Origin: Aristolochia californica
Taxonomy: Eukaryota > Streptophyta > Magnoliopsida > Piperales > Aristolochiaceae
Direction of reading: 5' to 3'
Assembly: GCA_029961685.1 (NCBI GenBank)
Contig: JARWKL010000002.1
Coordinates: 18,940,908-19,004,907 of the forward strand
Length of the DNA stretch: 64,000 nt
Made by a program: the position numbers and the translations under genes. Under the pieces are notes generated by a model. The model did not search any database. It worked only from the letters and a program-made list of their open reading frames with translations, and was not told the DNA's origin. Position 1 is the stretch's first letter, and the number at the start of each line of letters is the position of its first letter. Below are positions 1 to 12,379 of this stretch, piece after piece.

Positions 1-3000
1 CCCCCTTTTTTTGATGATTAAAAAACCTAATATATAAAAAACTAAAAGAGTTTACAATCCTTAAAAATGACAGAATAGCATTTGTGCATTTTCACTTTTG
101 ATGTTCAATTTTTTTTCAAATCCAAACTTGAGATTTCACTCTGCCATTTTTCCCATAAACAAAAAAGAAAGGCAAAAAGATCACAACAAAATGAAATTTT
201 TTTATTTTTTCTAGGCAATAAATTGAAACTATAATAAATGTAAGTGAAAAAAATTATTTCATGCACTAAAAATGAACACCAAAGTTTTGTTATCCATGTT
301 TGATAAATTCCACTAGTATAATCCCTAATAGCTTGGTGCAATTTTACAATAAAGAGATTTCTAATTGATCCAAATATGTTTTAAATATGTATATGCATCC
401 CTAAAACATGTTGAAGATGCAAATGACCTAATGATCCAAACATTTTGGAGGAGTAGAAAAAATTACATTCGCAAGTTAACATGCGGGTGGGTTATTTACC
501 TGAGCCAAACAACCCACTTTTTGCCTATTTACAAAAAGCGGACCTAACAATCATAGATCATCACAAATGTTTTGATCAATTAAAGATGTGTAACGGCTAT
601 ATATTTTGGTAGAAATTACTTATGGTTTGGAAGGAAACACTCAATGAAAAATGCCCCACTCCCCCTTTTCAGATGATTTCAAAACCTAATAAATAAAAAA
701 CTAAAAATGGTTACCATCATTAAAAATCACAGATACTTTATGGAATTATCTTTCTCAGGTTTTTTGCATTTCCATTTTGGATGTTAAATTTTTTTTCAAA
801 TCCAAACTTGAGTTTCCACTTTCTTTTTTCTCGTAAAGAAAAAGATAAGGACAATAGATCACAACAAAATGAAAATATTAGAGTTTATGTATGTAAAAAA
901 TTGAAAAATATATTAAATTTAAGTGAAGAAAATTATTTCCCTCACTAAAAATGAACTCCAAAGTTTTGTTATCCATGTTTGGGAAATTCCACTACTACAA
1001 CCCCTAATAGCTAGGTGAAATTTTATAAGAAAGAGACTTTCAAATTATCCTAACATGTTTTAAATATGGATATGCATGTCTAAAACATGTTGAAGATACA
1101 AATGACCTAATGATCCAAAATTTTCAAGGAGTAGAAAAATTTTAATTCTCAAGTTAACGTGTGGTGGGATATTTCCCAGAGCCATACAACCCCCTTTTTG
1201 CCTATTTACAAAGAGTAGACCTAACAATCATTGATCATCATAAATTTTTTGGCTGAGTAAAGTTGTGTAATGGCTATAATTTTTTTTCAAAATGACTTAT
1301 GGTTTGGGAGTCAACACTCAGTTAAAAATGTCGTGCCCCCCTTTTTTGATGATTGCAAAACCAAATTAATAAAAAAATAAAAGAGTTTACAATCCTTTAA
1401 AATCATAGATACTTTTTTGAATTATCTCTCTCAGCCTTTGTGCATTTCCATTTTGGATCTCCAATTTTTTTTCAAATCCAAACTTGAGTTTTCACTCTCC
1501 CAATTATCTCTTAAACAAAAAGTTAAGGCAAATAGATCACAACCAAATGAATATTTTAGAGTTTATGTATGCAAAAAATTGAAAACTATAGTAGATTTAA
1601 GTTAAGAAAATTATTTCAAGCACTAATAAATGAACACCAAAGTTTGTTATCCATGTTTAAAAAATTCCACTAGTACAACCCCTTATAGCTTGGTGGAATT
1701 TTATAAGAAAGAGATTTCTAATTGATCCTAACTTGTTTTAAATATGGATATGCCGCCTGAAACATGTTGAAGATGCAAATGACCTAATGATCCAAAAATT
1801 TCAAGGAGAAGATAAATTTTAATTCACAAGTTAACGTGCAGTGGGATATTAACCAGAGCCAAACAACCCACTTTTTGCCTATTTAAAAAAAGCGGACCTA
1901 ACAATCATAAATCATCGTAAATGTTTTGATCAATTAATGATGTGTAACGGCTATAATTTTTGTTAGAAATGACTTATGGTTTGGGAGTCACACACTCAGT
2001 TCAAAATGCCTCGCCCCCCTTTTTCGATGATTGCAAAACCAAATATATAAAAAAATAAAAAAGTTTACAATCCTTAAAAATCACAGATACTTTATGGAAA
2101 TATCTCTCTCTACATTTGTGCATTTCCATTTTCGATATTCAATTTTTTTTCAAATCCAAACTTGAGTTTTCACCCTCACATTTTTCTCGTAAACAAAAAA
2201 AATAAGGCAAATTGATCACAACAAAATGAAAAATTTCGAGTTTTCTAGGCAAAAGAATTGAAAAATATAACAAATTTAAGTGAAGAAAATTATTTCACGC
2301 ACTAAAAATGAACTCCAAAGTTTTGTTATCCATGTTTGGGAAATTCCACTAGTACAACCCCTAATAGCTTGGTGCAATTTGATAAGAAAGAGATTTTTAA
2401 TGTATCCTTACATGTTTTAAATATGGATATGCGTGCCTGAAACATATTGAAGATGCAAATAACCTATTGATACAAAAAATTTGAAGGAGTAGAAAAAATT
2501 GAATTCTCAAGCTAATGTGTGGTGGAATATTTACCAGAGCCAAACAACCCACTTTTTGCCTATTTACAAAAAGCGAACCTAGCAATGATAGATCATCATA
2601 AATGTTTTGATCAATTAATAATGTGTAACAGCTATAAATGTTGTTTGAAATAACTTATGCTTTGGAAGTCATCACTCAGTTAAAAATATCTCGCCCCCCC
2701 TTTTCCGAAGATTGTAAAACCTAATATATAAAAAACTAAAAGAGTTCAATCTCCTTAAAAATCAAAGATACGTTTTGGAATTATCTCTCTCAGCATTTGT
2801 GCATTTCCTTTTTGGATGTTAAATTTTTTTTCAAATCCAAACTATAGTTTTCACTCTCCCATTTTTCTCGTAATCTAAACGTTAAAGCAAATAGATCACA
2901 ACAAAATGAAAATTTTAGAGTTTATGTATGCAAAAAATCAAAAAATATAGTAGATTTAAGTGAAGAAAATTATTTCACGCACTAATAAATGAACACCAAA

Positions 3001-3373
3001 GGTTTGTTATCCATGTTTTAAAAATTCCACTAGTACAACCCCTAATAGCTTTGTGGAATTTTATAAGAAAGAGATTTCTAATTGATCCTAACATGTTTTA
3101 AATATGGATATGCATGCCTGAAACATGTTGAAGATGCAAATGACCTAATGATCCAAATATTTCAAGGAGAAGAAAAATTTTAATTTACAAGTTAACGTGC
3201 GGTGTGATATTTACCAGAGCCAAACAACCCACTTTTTGCCTCTTTACAAATGGCGAACTTAACAACCATAGATCATCGTAAATGCTTAGATCAATTAATT
3301 ATGTGTAACAACTATAATTTTTGTTAGAAATGGCTTATGGTTTGGCAGTCAGCACAAAGTGAAAAAAGCCTTG
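1..3373. repeat. Five-monomer higher-order unit A-B-C-D-E, copy 1
   Basis: Monomers starting at 1 (A), 661 (B), 1336 (C), 2014 (D) and 2694 (E) carry private variants that return in the same order five monomers later. A has CACTTTTGATGTTC and CTCTGCCATTTTT. B has AGATGATTTCAAAACC and CCTAATAAATAAAAAAC. C begins after GTCGTGCCCCCC and has AAAACCAAATTAATAAAAAA. D has a TTTTCGATATTC variant and CACCCTCACATTTTT. E has CGAAGATTG after its C tract and GCACTAATAAATG. A, B and C return at 3374, 4044 and 4720, an offset of 3373-3384 bp. Judged by eye; A is cut by the window edge. Confidence 0.75.
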
Positions 3374-5391
3374 CCCCCACCCCTTTTCCGATGATTGAAA
3401 AACCTAATATATAAAAAACTAAATAGTTTACAATCCTTAAAAATTACAGATACTTTTTGGAAATATCTCTCTCAGCATTTATGCATTTCCACTTTTGATG
3501 TTCAATGTTTTTTCAAATCCAAACTTAAGTTTTCACTCTGCCATTTTTCTCGTAAACAAAAAGATTAGGCAAATAGTTCACAACAAAATGAAAATTTTCT
3601 TATTTATCTAGGCAAAAAATTGAAAACTATAATAAATGTAAGTGAACAAAATTATTTCACGAACTAAAATTGAACACCAAATTTTTTTATCCATTTTTGG
3701 GAAATTCCACAAGTACAACCCCTAAGAGCTTGGTGCAATTTTATAAGAAAGAGATTTCTAATTGATCGAAACATGTTTTAAATATGTATATGCATGCCTG
3801 AAACATGTTGAAGATGCAAATGACCTAATGATCCAAAAATTTTGAAGGAGTAGAAAAAATTAAATTCGCAAGTTAACATGCGGTGGGATATTTACCAGAG
3901 CCAAACAATCCATTTTTTGCCTATTCACAAAAAGCGGACCTAAAAATCATAGATAATCATAATTAAAAATGTATAGCGGCTAAACTTTTTGTTAGAAATG
4001 ACTTATGGTTTGGAAGTCAACACTCAGCTAAAAATGCCTCGCTCCCCCTTTTCAGATAATTTCAAAACCTAATAAATAAAAAACTAAAAGAGTTTACAAT
4101 CGTTAAAAATCACAGATACTTTTTGGAATTATCTTTCTCAGCTTTTGTTCATTTCCATTTTGGATGTTCAATTTTTTTTCAAATCCAAACTTGAGTTTCC
4201 TCTCTCCCTTTTTTCTTGTAAACAAAAAGATAAGGACAATAGATCACAACAAAATGAAAATTTTAGAGTTTAAGTATGCAAAAGATCGAAAACTATATGA
4301 AATTTAAGTGAAGAAAATTATTTCCCACACTAAAAATGAACTCCAAAGTTTTTTATCCATGTTTGGGAAAGTCCACTAGTACAACCCCTAATAGCTAGGT
4401 GGAATTTTATAAGAAAGAGACTTTTAAATTATCCTACCATGTTTTAAATATGGATATGCATATCTGAAACATGTTGAAGATGCAAATGACCTAATGATCC
4501 ATAATTTTCAAGGAGTAGAAAAATTTAAATTCTCAAGTGAACGTGCGGTGGGATATTTACCCGAGCCAAACAACCCACTTTATGCCTATTTACAAATAGT
4601 GGACCTAACAATCAGAGATCATCGTAAAAGTTTTGACCGAATAAATATGTGTAACGGTTATAATTTTTGTTAGAGATGACTTATGGTTTGGGAGTCAACA
4701 CCCAGTTAAAAATGCCGTGCCCCCCTTTTCTGATGATTGCAAAACCAAAAAATAAAAAAATAAAAGAGTTTACAATCCTTAAAAATCATAGATACTTTTT
4801 GGAATTATCTATATCAACATTTGTGCATTTCCATTTTCGATGTTCAATTTTTTTTCAAATCCAAAGTTGAGTTTTCACTCTTCCATTTTTCTCATATACA
4901 AAATGATAAGGCAAATAGATCACAACAAAAAGAAATTTTTTGAGTTTATGTATGAATAAAATTGAAAACTATAATAAATGTATGTGAAGAAAATTACATC
5001 CACTAAAAATGAACACCAAAGTTTTGTTATCCATGTTTGGGAAATTCCTCTAGTACAACCCCTAATAGCCTAGTGAAATTTTATGAGAAAGAGATTTCTA
5101 ATTGATCCTAACCTGTTATAAATATGGATATGCAAGCCTGAGACATTTTGAAGATGCAAATGACCTAATGATCCAAAAATTTAAAGGAGTAGAAAAATTT
5201 TAATTCTCAAGCTAACGTGCGGTGCGATGTTTACCAAAGCCAAACAACCCACTTTTTGCCTATTTTCAAAAAGTAGACCTAACAATCATAGATCATCGTA
5301 AATGATTTGATCGATTAATAATGTGTAATGGCTATAATTTCTATTCAAAATTACTTATGGTTTGGCAGTCAACACTCAATTAAAAATGCCT
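3374..5391. repeat. Higher-order unit, partial copy 2 (A'-B'-C')
   Basis: Monomer 3374 repeats the A-type variants (CACTTTTGATGTTC, CTCTGCCATTTTT, a TTATTTATCTAGG segment). Monomer 4044 repeats B (CTCCCCCTTTTCAGATAATTT, CCTAATAAATAAAAAAC). Monomer 4720 repeats the start of C (CCGTGCCCCCC and AAAACCAAAAAATAAAAAAA). The next monomer, at 5392, does not look like D, so the higher-order order breaks near 5390. Confidence 0.65.
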
Positions 5392-6078
5392 CCCCCCCCT
5401 TCTCCTTTTTCGTTGATTGCAAAACCTAATATATATAAAACTAAAACAGTTTACAATCCTTAAAAATCACAAATTGTTTTTCAAATTTTCTCTCTCAGCA
5501 TTTGTGCATTTCTATTTTGGATGTTCAATTTTTTTTCAAATCCAAACTTTGGTTTTCACTCTCCCATTTTTCTCGTAAACAAAAAAGATAAGGCAAATAG
5601 ATCACAACAAAATGAAAATTTTAGACTTTATGTAAGCTAAAATATGAAAACTATAATAAATGTAAGTGAAGAAAATTATGTCACGCACTAAAAATGAAAA
5701 CCAAATTTTTGTTATCCATGTTTGGGAAATTCCATTAGTACAACCCTTAATAGTTTGGTGGAATTTTATAAAAAAGAGATTTCTAAGTGATCCTAACTCT
5801 TTTTAAATATAGATACACAAGCCTGAAACACGTTGAAGATGCAAATGACCTAATGATAAATATACTTCAAGGAGTAGAAAAAATTAAATTCTCAAATTAA
5901 TGTGTGGTGGGATATTTACCAAAGCCAAACAACCCACTTTTTGCCTATTTACAAAAAGTGGACATAACAATCATAGATCATCATAAACATTTTTATTGAT
6001 TAATAATGTGTAACGGCTATAATTTTTTTTAGAAATGACATGTGGTTTGGGAGTCAACAATCAGTTAAAAATGCCTCG

Positions 6079-6112
6079 CCCCGCGCCCCCCCCTTCCCCC
6101 CCCCCCCCCCCC
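6079..6112. repeat. Expanded C-rich tract (longest run C17)
   Basis: Interrupted C tract at the standard phase; longest uninterrupted run 6096-6112. The paralogous tract at 28512 has about 8 C. Confidence 0.93.
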
Positions 6113-6366
6113 TTTCCGATGACTGTAAATCCTAATATATAAAAAACTAAAAGAGTTTACAATCCTTAAAAATCATAGATACATTTTGGAATTATCTCTC
6201 TCAGCATTTGTGCATTTCCATTTTAGATGTCCAATTTTTTTTCAAATCCAAACTTGAGTTTTCACTCTCCCATTTTTCTCGTAAACAAAAAGATAAGGCA
6301 AATAAGTCACAACAAAATGAAAAATTTCAAGTTTATCCATGCAAAAAATTGAAAACTATAATAAAC

Positions 6367-6700
6367 GTAAATGAAGAAAATTATTTCACGCACTAAAAAT
6401 GAACACTAAAGTTTTGTTATCAATATTTGTGAAATTCAACTATATATCTGCTAATAGCTTGGTGGAATTTTATAAGAAACAGATTTCAAATTGATCATAG
6501 CATGTGTTAAATATGGATCTGTGTGCATGAATTGTAAGTGAAGAAAATTATTTTACGCACTAAAAATGAACACCAAAGTTTTGTTATCCATGTTTGGGAA
6601 TACCACTATGTACAACCCCTAATAGATTGGTGGAATTTTATGAGAAAGAGAATTCTAATTGATCCTAACATGTTTTAAATATGGATATGCATGCCTGAAA
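6367..6700. repeat. 167-bp duplication inside one monomer
   Basis: The segment starting GTAAATGAAGAAAATTATTT (6367) is repeated from 6534 (GTAAGTGAAGAAAATTATTT), both running through AAATGAACAC and the TTAAATAT dyad region. This makes the unit between marker tracts 6080 and 6951 about 870 bp long. The upstream copy has diverged more (AACTATATATCTGCTAATAG in place of the usual CTAGTACAACCCC). Confidence 0.85.
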
Positions 6701-8308
6701 TATGTTGAAGATGCAAATGACCTAATGATCCAAAATTTTTGAAGAGTAGAAAACATTAAATTCTCAAGTTAACGTGCGGTGGGATATTTACCAGAGCCAA
6801 ACAACCCACTTTTTGCCTATTTACAAAAAGCAGACCTTAAAATCATAGATCATCGTAAATGTTTTCATCGATTAATCATGTGTAACGAAAATTTTTTTTG
6901 TTAGAAATGACTTATGGTTTGGGAGTCGACACTCAGTTAAAAATACCTCGCCCCCACTTTTTCGATGATTGCAAAACCTAATATATAAAAAACAAAAAGA
7001 GTGTAAAATCATTAAAAATCATAGATAGTTTTTCGAATTATCTCTCTCACCATTTGTGCATTTCCAGTTTGGATGTTCAATTTTTTTCAAATCCAAACTT
7101 GAGTTTTCACTCTCCAATTTTTCTCGTAAACAAAAAGATAAGGCAAATAGATCACAACAAAATGAAAATTTTCGAGTTTATTTATGCAAAAAATTGAAAA
7201 CTATAATAAACGTAAATGAAGAAAATTATTTGACGTACTAAACATGAATACCAAAGTTTTGTTATCAATATTTGGGAAATTCAACTATTATATCTGCTAA
7301 TAGCTAGGTGGAATTTTATAAGAAACAAATTTCAAATTGATTAGAACATGTGTTAAATATGGATCTGTGTGCATGAACCATGTTGTAGATACAAATGACC
7401 TAATGATCCAAAAATTTTGAGTAGAAAAATTTAAATTATCAAATTAACGTGCAGTGTGAAATTTACCAGAGCCAAACAACCCACTTTTTGCCTATTTACA
7501 AAAAGAGGCCCTAACAATCATGGATAATCGTAAATGTTTTGATCGATTAATTATGTGTAACGGCTATAATTTTTGTTAGAAATGGCTAACGGTTTGGAAG
7601 TCAACACTCAATTAAAAATGCCTTGCCCCCCCTTTTTCGATGATTACAAAACCTTATATATAAAAAACTAAAACAATTTACAATCCTTAAAAATCACATA
7701 TACTTGTTTGAATTATCTCTCTCAGCATTTTTGCATTTCCATTTTGGATGTTCAATTTTTTTTTAAGATCCAAACTTGAGTTTTCACTCTCCCATTTTTC
7801 TCGTTAAAAAAAAAAGATAAGGCAAATTTATCACAACAAAATGAAAATTTTTGAGTTTACTGTATGCAAAAATTGAAAACTATAATAAATGTACGTGAAG
7901 AAAATCATTTCATGCACTAAGAATGAACACCAACGTTTGGTTATCCATGTTTGGGAAATTCCACTAATACAACCCCTAATAGCTTGGTGGAATTTTATAA
8001 GAATAGATTTCTAATTGAGCCTAACATGTTTTAAATATGGATATGTTTGCCAGAAATATGTTGAAGATGGTAATGACCTAATTATTCAAAATTTTCTAGG
8101 AGTACCAAAAATTAAATTCTCAAGTTAACGTGCAGTGGGTAATTTACCAAAGCCAAACAACCATTTTTTTGCCTATTTACAAAAACTGAACCTAACAATA
8201 GTAGATCATCGTAAATATTTTTATCGATTAATGATGTGTAATAGCTATAATTTTTGTTAGAAATGACTTATGGTTTGGGAGTCAACACTCTGTTAAAAAT
8301 GCCTCGCA

Positions 8309-8335
8309 CCCCCCCCCCCCCCCCCCCCCCCCCCC
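8309..8335. repeat. Expanded poly(C), 27 bases
   Basis: C27, then T and C5, at the standard phase. The paralogous site near 30528 has about 6 C. Confidence 0.95.
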
Positions 8336-9404
8336 TCCCCCTTTTCCGATGATTGCAAAACCTAATATATAAAAAACTAAAAGAGTTTACAATCCTTAAA
8401 AATCACATATACTTTTTGGAATTATCTCTCTCAGCATTTGGGCATTTCCATTTTGGGTGTTCACTTTTTTTCAAATCCAAACTTAAGTTTTCACACTCCC
8501 ATTTTTTTTGAAAACTAAAAGATAAGGCCAATAGATCACAACGAAATGAAAATTTTATGGTTTATGTATGCAAAAAATCAAAACAAGAATAAATGTAAGT
8601 GAAGAAAATTATTTCACGCACTAAAAATGAACACAAAAGTTTTTTTATCCATATTTGGGAAATTCCACTAGTATAATCCCAAATAGCTTGGTGGAATTTT
8701 ATAAGAAAGAGATTTCAAATAAATCCTAACATGTTTTAAATATGGATAAGGATGCCTAAAACATGTTGAAGATGCAAATGACCTAAAGATCCAAATATTT
8801 TGAAGGAGTAGAAAAAATTAAATTCTCACCTTAAGATGTAGTGGGATACTTACCAAATCCAGACAACCCACTTTTTGCCTATTTAAAAAAGCGGACCTAA
8901 TCATTATAGATCATAGTAAATGTTTTGATCTATTAATGATGTGTAACAGCTATAATTTTGGTTAGAAATGACTTATGGTTTGGGAGTCAACACTCAATTA
9001 AAAATGCCTCACCACCCTTTTTTCGATGATTGCAAAAGCTAATATATAAAATACTAAAATAGTTTACAATCCATAAAAATCACATATACTTTTTGGAATT
9101 ATCTCTTTCAGCATTTGTACATTTCCATTTTGGATGTTCAATTTTTTTCAAATCCAAACTTAACTTTTCACTCTCCCATTTTCTCGTAAACAAAAACATA
9201 AGACAAATACTCCAAAACAAAATGAAATTTTTAGAGTTTATGTATGCAAAAAATTGAAAACTATAATAAAATTAAGTGAAGAAAATTATTTCACGCACTA
9301 AAAATGACCACCAAAGTTTTGTTATCCATGTTTGGGAAATTTCACTTGTACAACCCCTAATAGCTTGGTGGAATTTTATAAGAAAGAGATTTCTAATTGA
9401 TCCT

Positions 9405-9444
9405 AACATGTTTTAGATATGGATATGCATGCCTGAAACATGTT
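9405..9444. repeat. Example of the conserved monomer dyad
   Basis: AACATGTTT (9405-9413) and AAACATGTT (9436-9444) are perfect inverted repeats separated by 22 bp. Each arm is itself nearly palindromic, and the spacer holds ATATGCATGCC. The same arrangement appears at this phase in many monomers (for example 1052-1091), with one or two changes in others. Confidence 0.8.
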
Positions 9445-9685
9445 GAAGATGCTAATGACCGAATGATCCAAAATTTTCAAAAAGTAGAAAACATTAAATT
9501 CTCAAATTAACGTGCGGTGGGAAATTAACCAGAGCCAAACGACCGACTTTTTCCTACTAACAAAAAGTGGACCTAACAATCATAGATCACTGTAAATATT
9601 TTTATTTAATGATGTATATCGGCAACAATTTTTGTTAGAAATGGCTTATGGTTTGGGAGTCAACACTCAGTTATAAAAGCCACAC

Positions 9686-10353
9686 CCCCTTTTTCGATGA
9701 TTGCAAAACCTATTATATAAAAACTTAAAGAGGTTACAATCCTTTAAAATCACACATACTTTTTGGAATGATCTCTCTCATCATTTGTGACTTTTCATTT
9801 TGGATGTGAAAAATTTATTCAAATCCAAACGTGAGTTTTCTCACTCCCATTTTTCTCTTAAAAAAAATATAAGGCAAATAGATCATTAAAAAATGAAAAT
9901 TTTAGAGTTTATGTTTGCAAAAAATCTAGAACTATAATAAATGTAAGTGAAAGAAATGATTTCATGAACTAAAAATGAACACCAAAGTTTTGTTATCCAT
10001 GTTTGGGAAATTCCACTTGTACAACCCCTAATAGCTTGGTGTAATTTTATAAGAAAGAGATTTCTAATTGATCCTAACATGTTTTAGATATGGAAATGCA
10101 TGCCTGAAACAAGTTGAACATGCAAATGACCGAATGATCAGAAATTTTCAAGAAGTAGAAAACATTAAATTCTCAACTAAACGTGCAGTGGGATATTTAC
10201 CAGAGCCAAACAACCAACTTTTTCCTACTTACAAAAAGTGGACCTAGTAATCATAGATCATCCTAAATGATTTGATTTAATGATGTGTAACGGCTATAAT
10301 TTTTATTAGAAATGACATATGGTTTCGGAGTCAACACTGTTAAAAATGCCTCA
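9686..10353. repeat. Monomer of the GAGGTT subfamily
   Basis: Shares several variants with the monomers at 11710, 14803 and 15925: AAAGAGGTTACAATCC instead of AAAGAGTTTACAATCC, a T-run replaced by TTTATTCAAATCC, AAAATCTAGAACTATAAT, CACTTGTACAACCCC, TTTAGATATGGA, GACCGAATGATC and a deletion giving TTTGATTTAATGATG. Confidence 0.8.
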
Positions 10354-11709
10354 CCCCCCTTTTTTGATGATTGCAAAACCTAATAAATAAAAAACTAAAA
10401 GAGTTTACAATCCTTAGAAATCACATATACTTTTTGGAATTATCTCTCTCAGCATTTGTGCATTTCCATTTTGGATGTCCATTTTTTTTCTAATCCAAAC
10501 TTGAGTTTTCACTCTTCCATTTTTCTCGTAAACAAAAAGAAAAGGCAATTAGATCACAACAAAATGAAAATTTTAGAGTTTATGTATGCAAAAAATTGAA
10601 AACTATAATAAATGTAAGTGAATAAAATTATTTCACGCACTAAAAATGAACACCAAAGTTTTGTTATCCATGTTTGGGCAATTCCACTAGTATAACCCCT
10701 AAAAGCTTGGTGGAATTTGATAAGAAAGAGATTTCTAATATATCCTAACATGTTTTAAATATGGATATGTGTCCATGAAACAAGTTGAAGATGCAAATGA
10801 CCAAATGATCCAAAAATTTCATGGATTTGAAAAAATTAAATTCTCAAGTTAACGTGCGGTGGGATATTTACCAAAGCCAAATAACCCACTTTTTGCCTAT
10901 TTAAAAAAAGTGAACCAATCTCTCATAGATCATCATCAATGTTTTGATCGATTAATGATGTGTAACAGCTTTAATATTTGTTAGAAATGACTTATGACTT
11001 GGGAGTCAACATTCAGTTAAAAATACCTCAACCCCCCTTTTCCGATGATTGCAAAACTGAATATATAAAAAACTAAAAGAGTTTACAGTCCTTAAAAATC
11101 ACAGATACTTTTTGGAATAATCTCTCTCAGCGTTTGTGCATTTCCATTTTGGATGTTCAATTTTTTTTCAAATCCAAACTAGAGTTTTCACTCTCCCATT
11201 GTTCTCGTAAAAAAAAAGATAAGACTAATAGATAAGATCAAAATGAAAATTTTAGAGTTTATCTATGCAAAAAATTGAAAAATATAATAAAAGTAAGTGA
11301 AGAAAATTATTTCACGCCCTAAAAATGAACACGAAAGTTTTTTTATCCATGTTTAGGAAACTCTACTAGTACAACCACTAATATCTTGGTGGAATTTTGT
11401 TAGAAAGAGATTTCTAATTGATCCAAACATGGTTTAAATATTGATATGCTTACCTGAAACATGTTAAAGATGCAAATGATATAATGATCCCAAAATTTCA
11501 AGGTGTAGAAAATTGTAAATTCGCAAGTTAATGTGTGGTGGGATATTTACAAGAGCCAAAAAACCGACTTTTTGACTATTTACAAAAAGCGGTCCTGACA
11601 ATCACAAATCATTGTAAATGTTTTGATCGATTAATTATGTGTAATGGCTATAATTTTTGTTCGAAATGGCTTATGGTTTGGGAGTCAACACTCAGTTAAA
11701 AAAGCCTCA

Positions 11710-12379
11710 CCCCCCCTTTTCCAATGATTACAAAACCAAATATATAAAAAACTAAAAGAGGTTACAATCCTTAAAAATTACATATACTTTTAGGAATTAT
11801 CTCTCTCAGCTTTTGTGCATTTCCATTTTGGATGTGCAAATTTTATTCAAATCCAAACTTGAGTTTTCACTCTCCCATTTTTCTCGTAACCAAAATATAA
11901 GGCAAATACATCATAAAAAAAGAAAATTTTACAGTTTATGTATGCAAAAATATAGAACTATAATAAATGTAAGTGAAGAAAATTATTTCATGCACTAAAA
12001 TGAACACCAAAGTTTTGTTATCCATGTTTGGGAAATTCCACTTGTACAACCCCTAGTAGCTTGGTGGAATTTTATAAGAAAAAGATTTCTAATTGATCCT
12101 AACATGTTTTAGATATGGATGTGCTTGCCTGAAATATGTTGAAGATGCAAATGACCGAATGATCCAAAATTTTCAAGAAGTAGAAAACTTTAAATTCTCA
12201 AATAAACGTGCAGTGGGATATTTACCAGAGCCAAACAACCCACTTTTTCCTACTTTCAAAAAGTGGACCTAACAATCATAGATCATCGTAAATATTTTGA
12301 TTTAATGATGTGTAACGGCTATAATTTTTGTTAGAAATGACTTATGGTTTGGGAGTCAACACACAGTTAAAAATGTCGC
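11710..12379. repeat. Monomer of the GAGGTT subfamily
   Basis: Carries AAAGAGGTTACAATCC, TTTTATTCAAATCC, AATATAGAACTATAAT, CACTTGTACAACCCC, TTTAGATATGGA, GACCGAATGATCC and TTTGATTTAATGATG. It lies three monomers after the member at 9686, with ordinary monomers between. Confidence 0.8.

Larger units (their letters stand above)
1..8990. repeat. Long internal duplication, copy 1
   Basis: About 13 consecutive monomers match the block at about 24366-31190 in the same order and orientation. Shared private variants include the A-type AGGCAATAAATTG segment (about 213 and 24578), the 167-170-bp internal duplication (6534 and 28944), ATATATCTGCTAATAGC (about 6442 and 28850), GGAGTACCAAAAATTAAATT (about 8099 and 30320) and CTCACCTTAAGAT (about 8824 and 31022). 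Copy 1 is the more complete one. Its left end lies outside the window. Confidence 0.8.

Noticed and set aside
6208..6396. Recurring plus-strand frame of about 62 codons (starting MCISILDVQ) present in many monomers.
   Set aside because: It starts at TTG, not ATG, is poly-T/poly-A rich, and is broken by indels in most monomers. Its recurrence reflects the repeat itself.
10554..10751. Recurring minus-strand ATG frame of 60-65 codons (starting MLG) in about ten monomers, such as 9886, 13938, 16131, 21234 and 53956.
   Set aside because: It covers the same monomer region each time and is lost by frameshift or stop in most copies. It has no known domain, and nothing suggests selection on the frame rather than the DNA.
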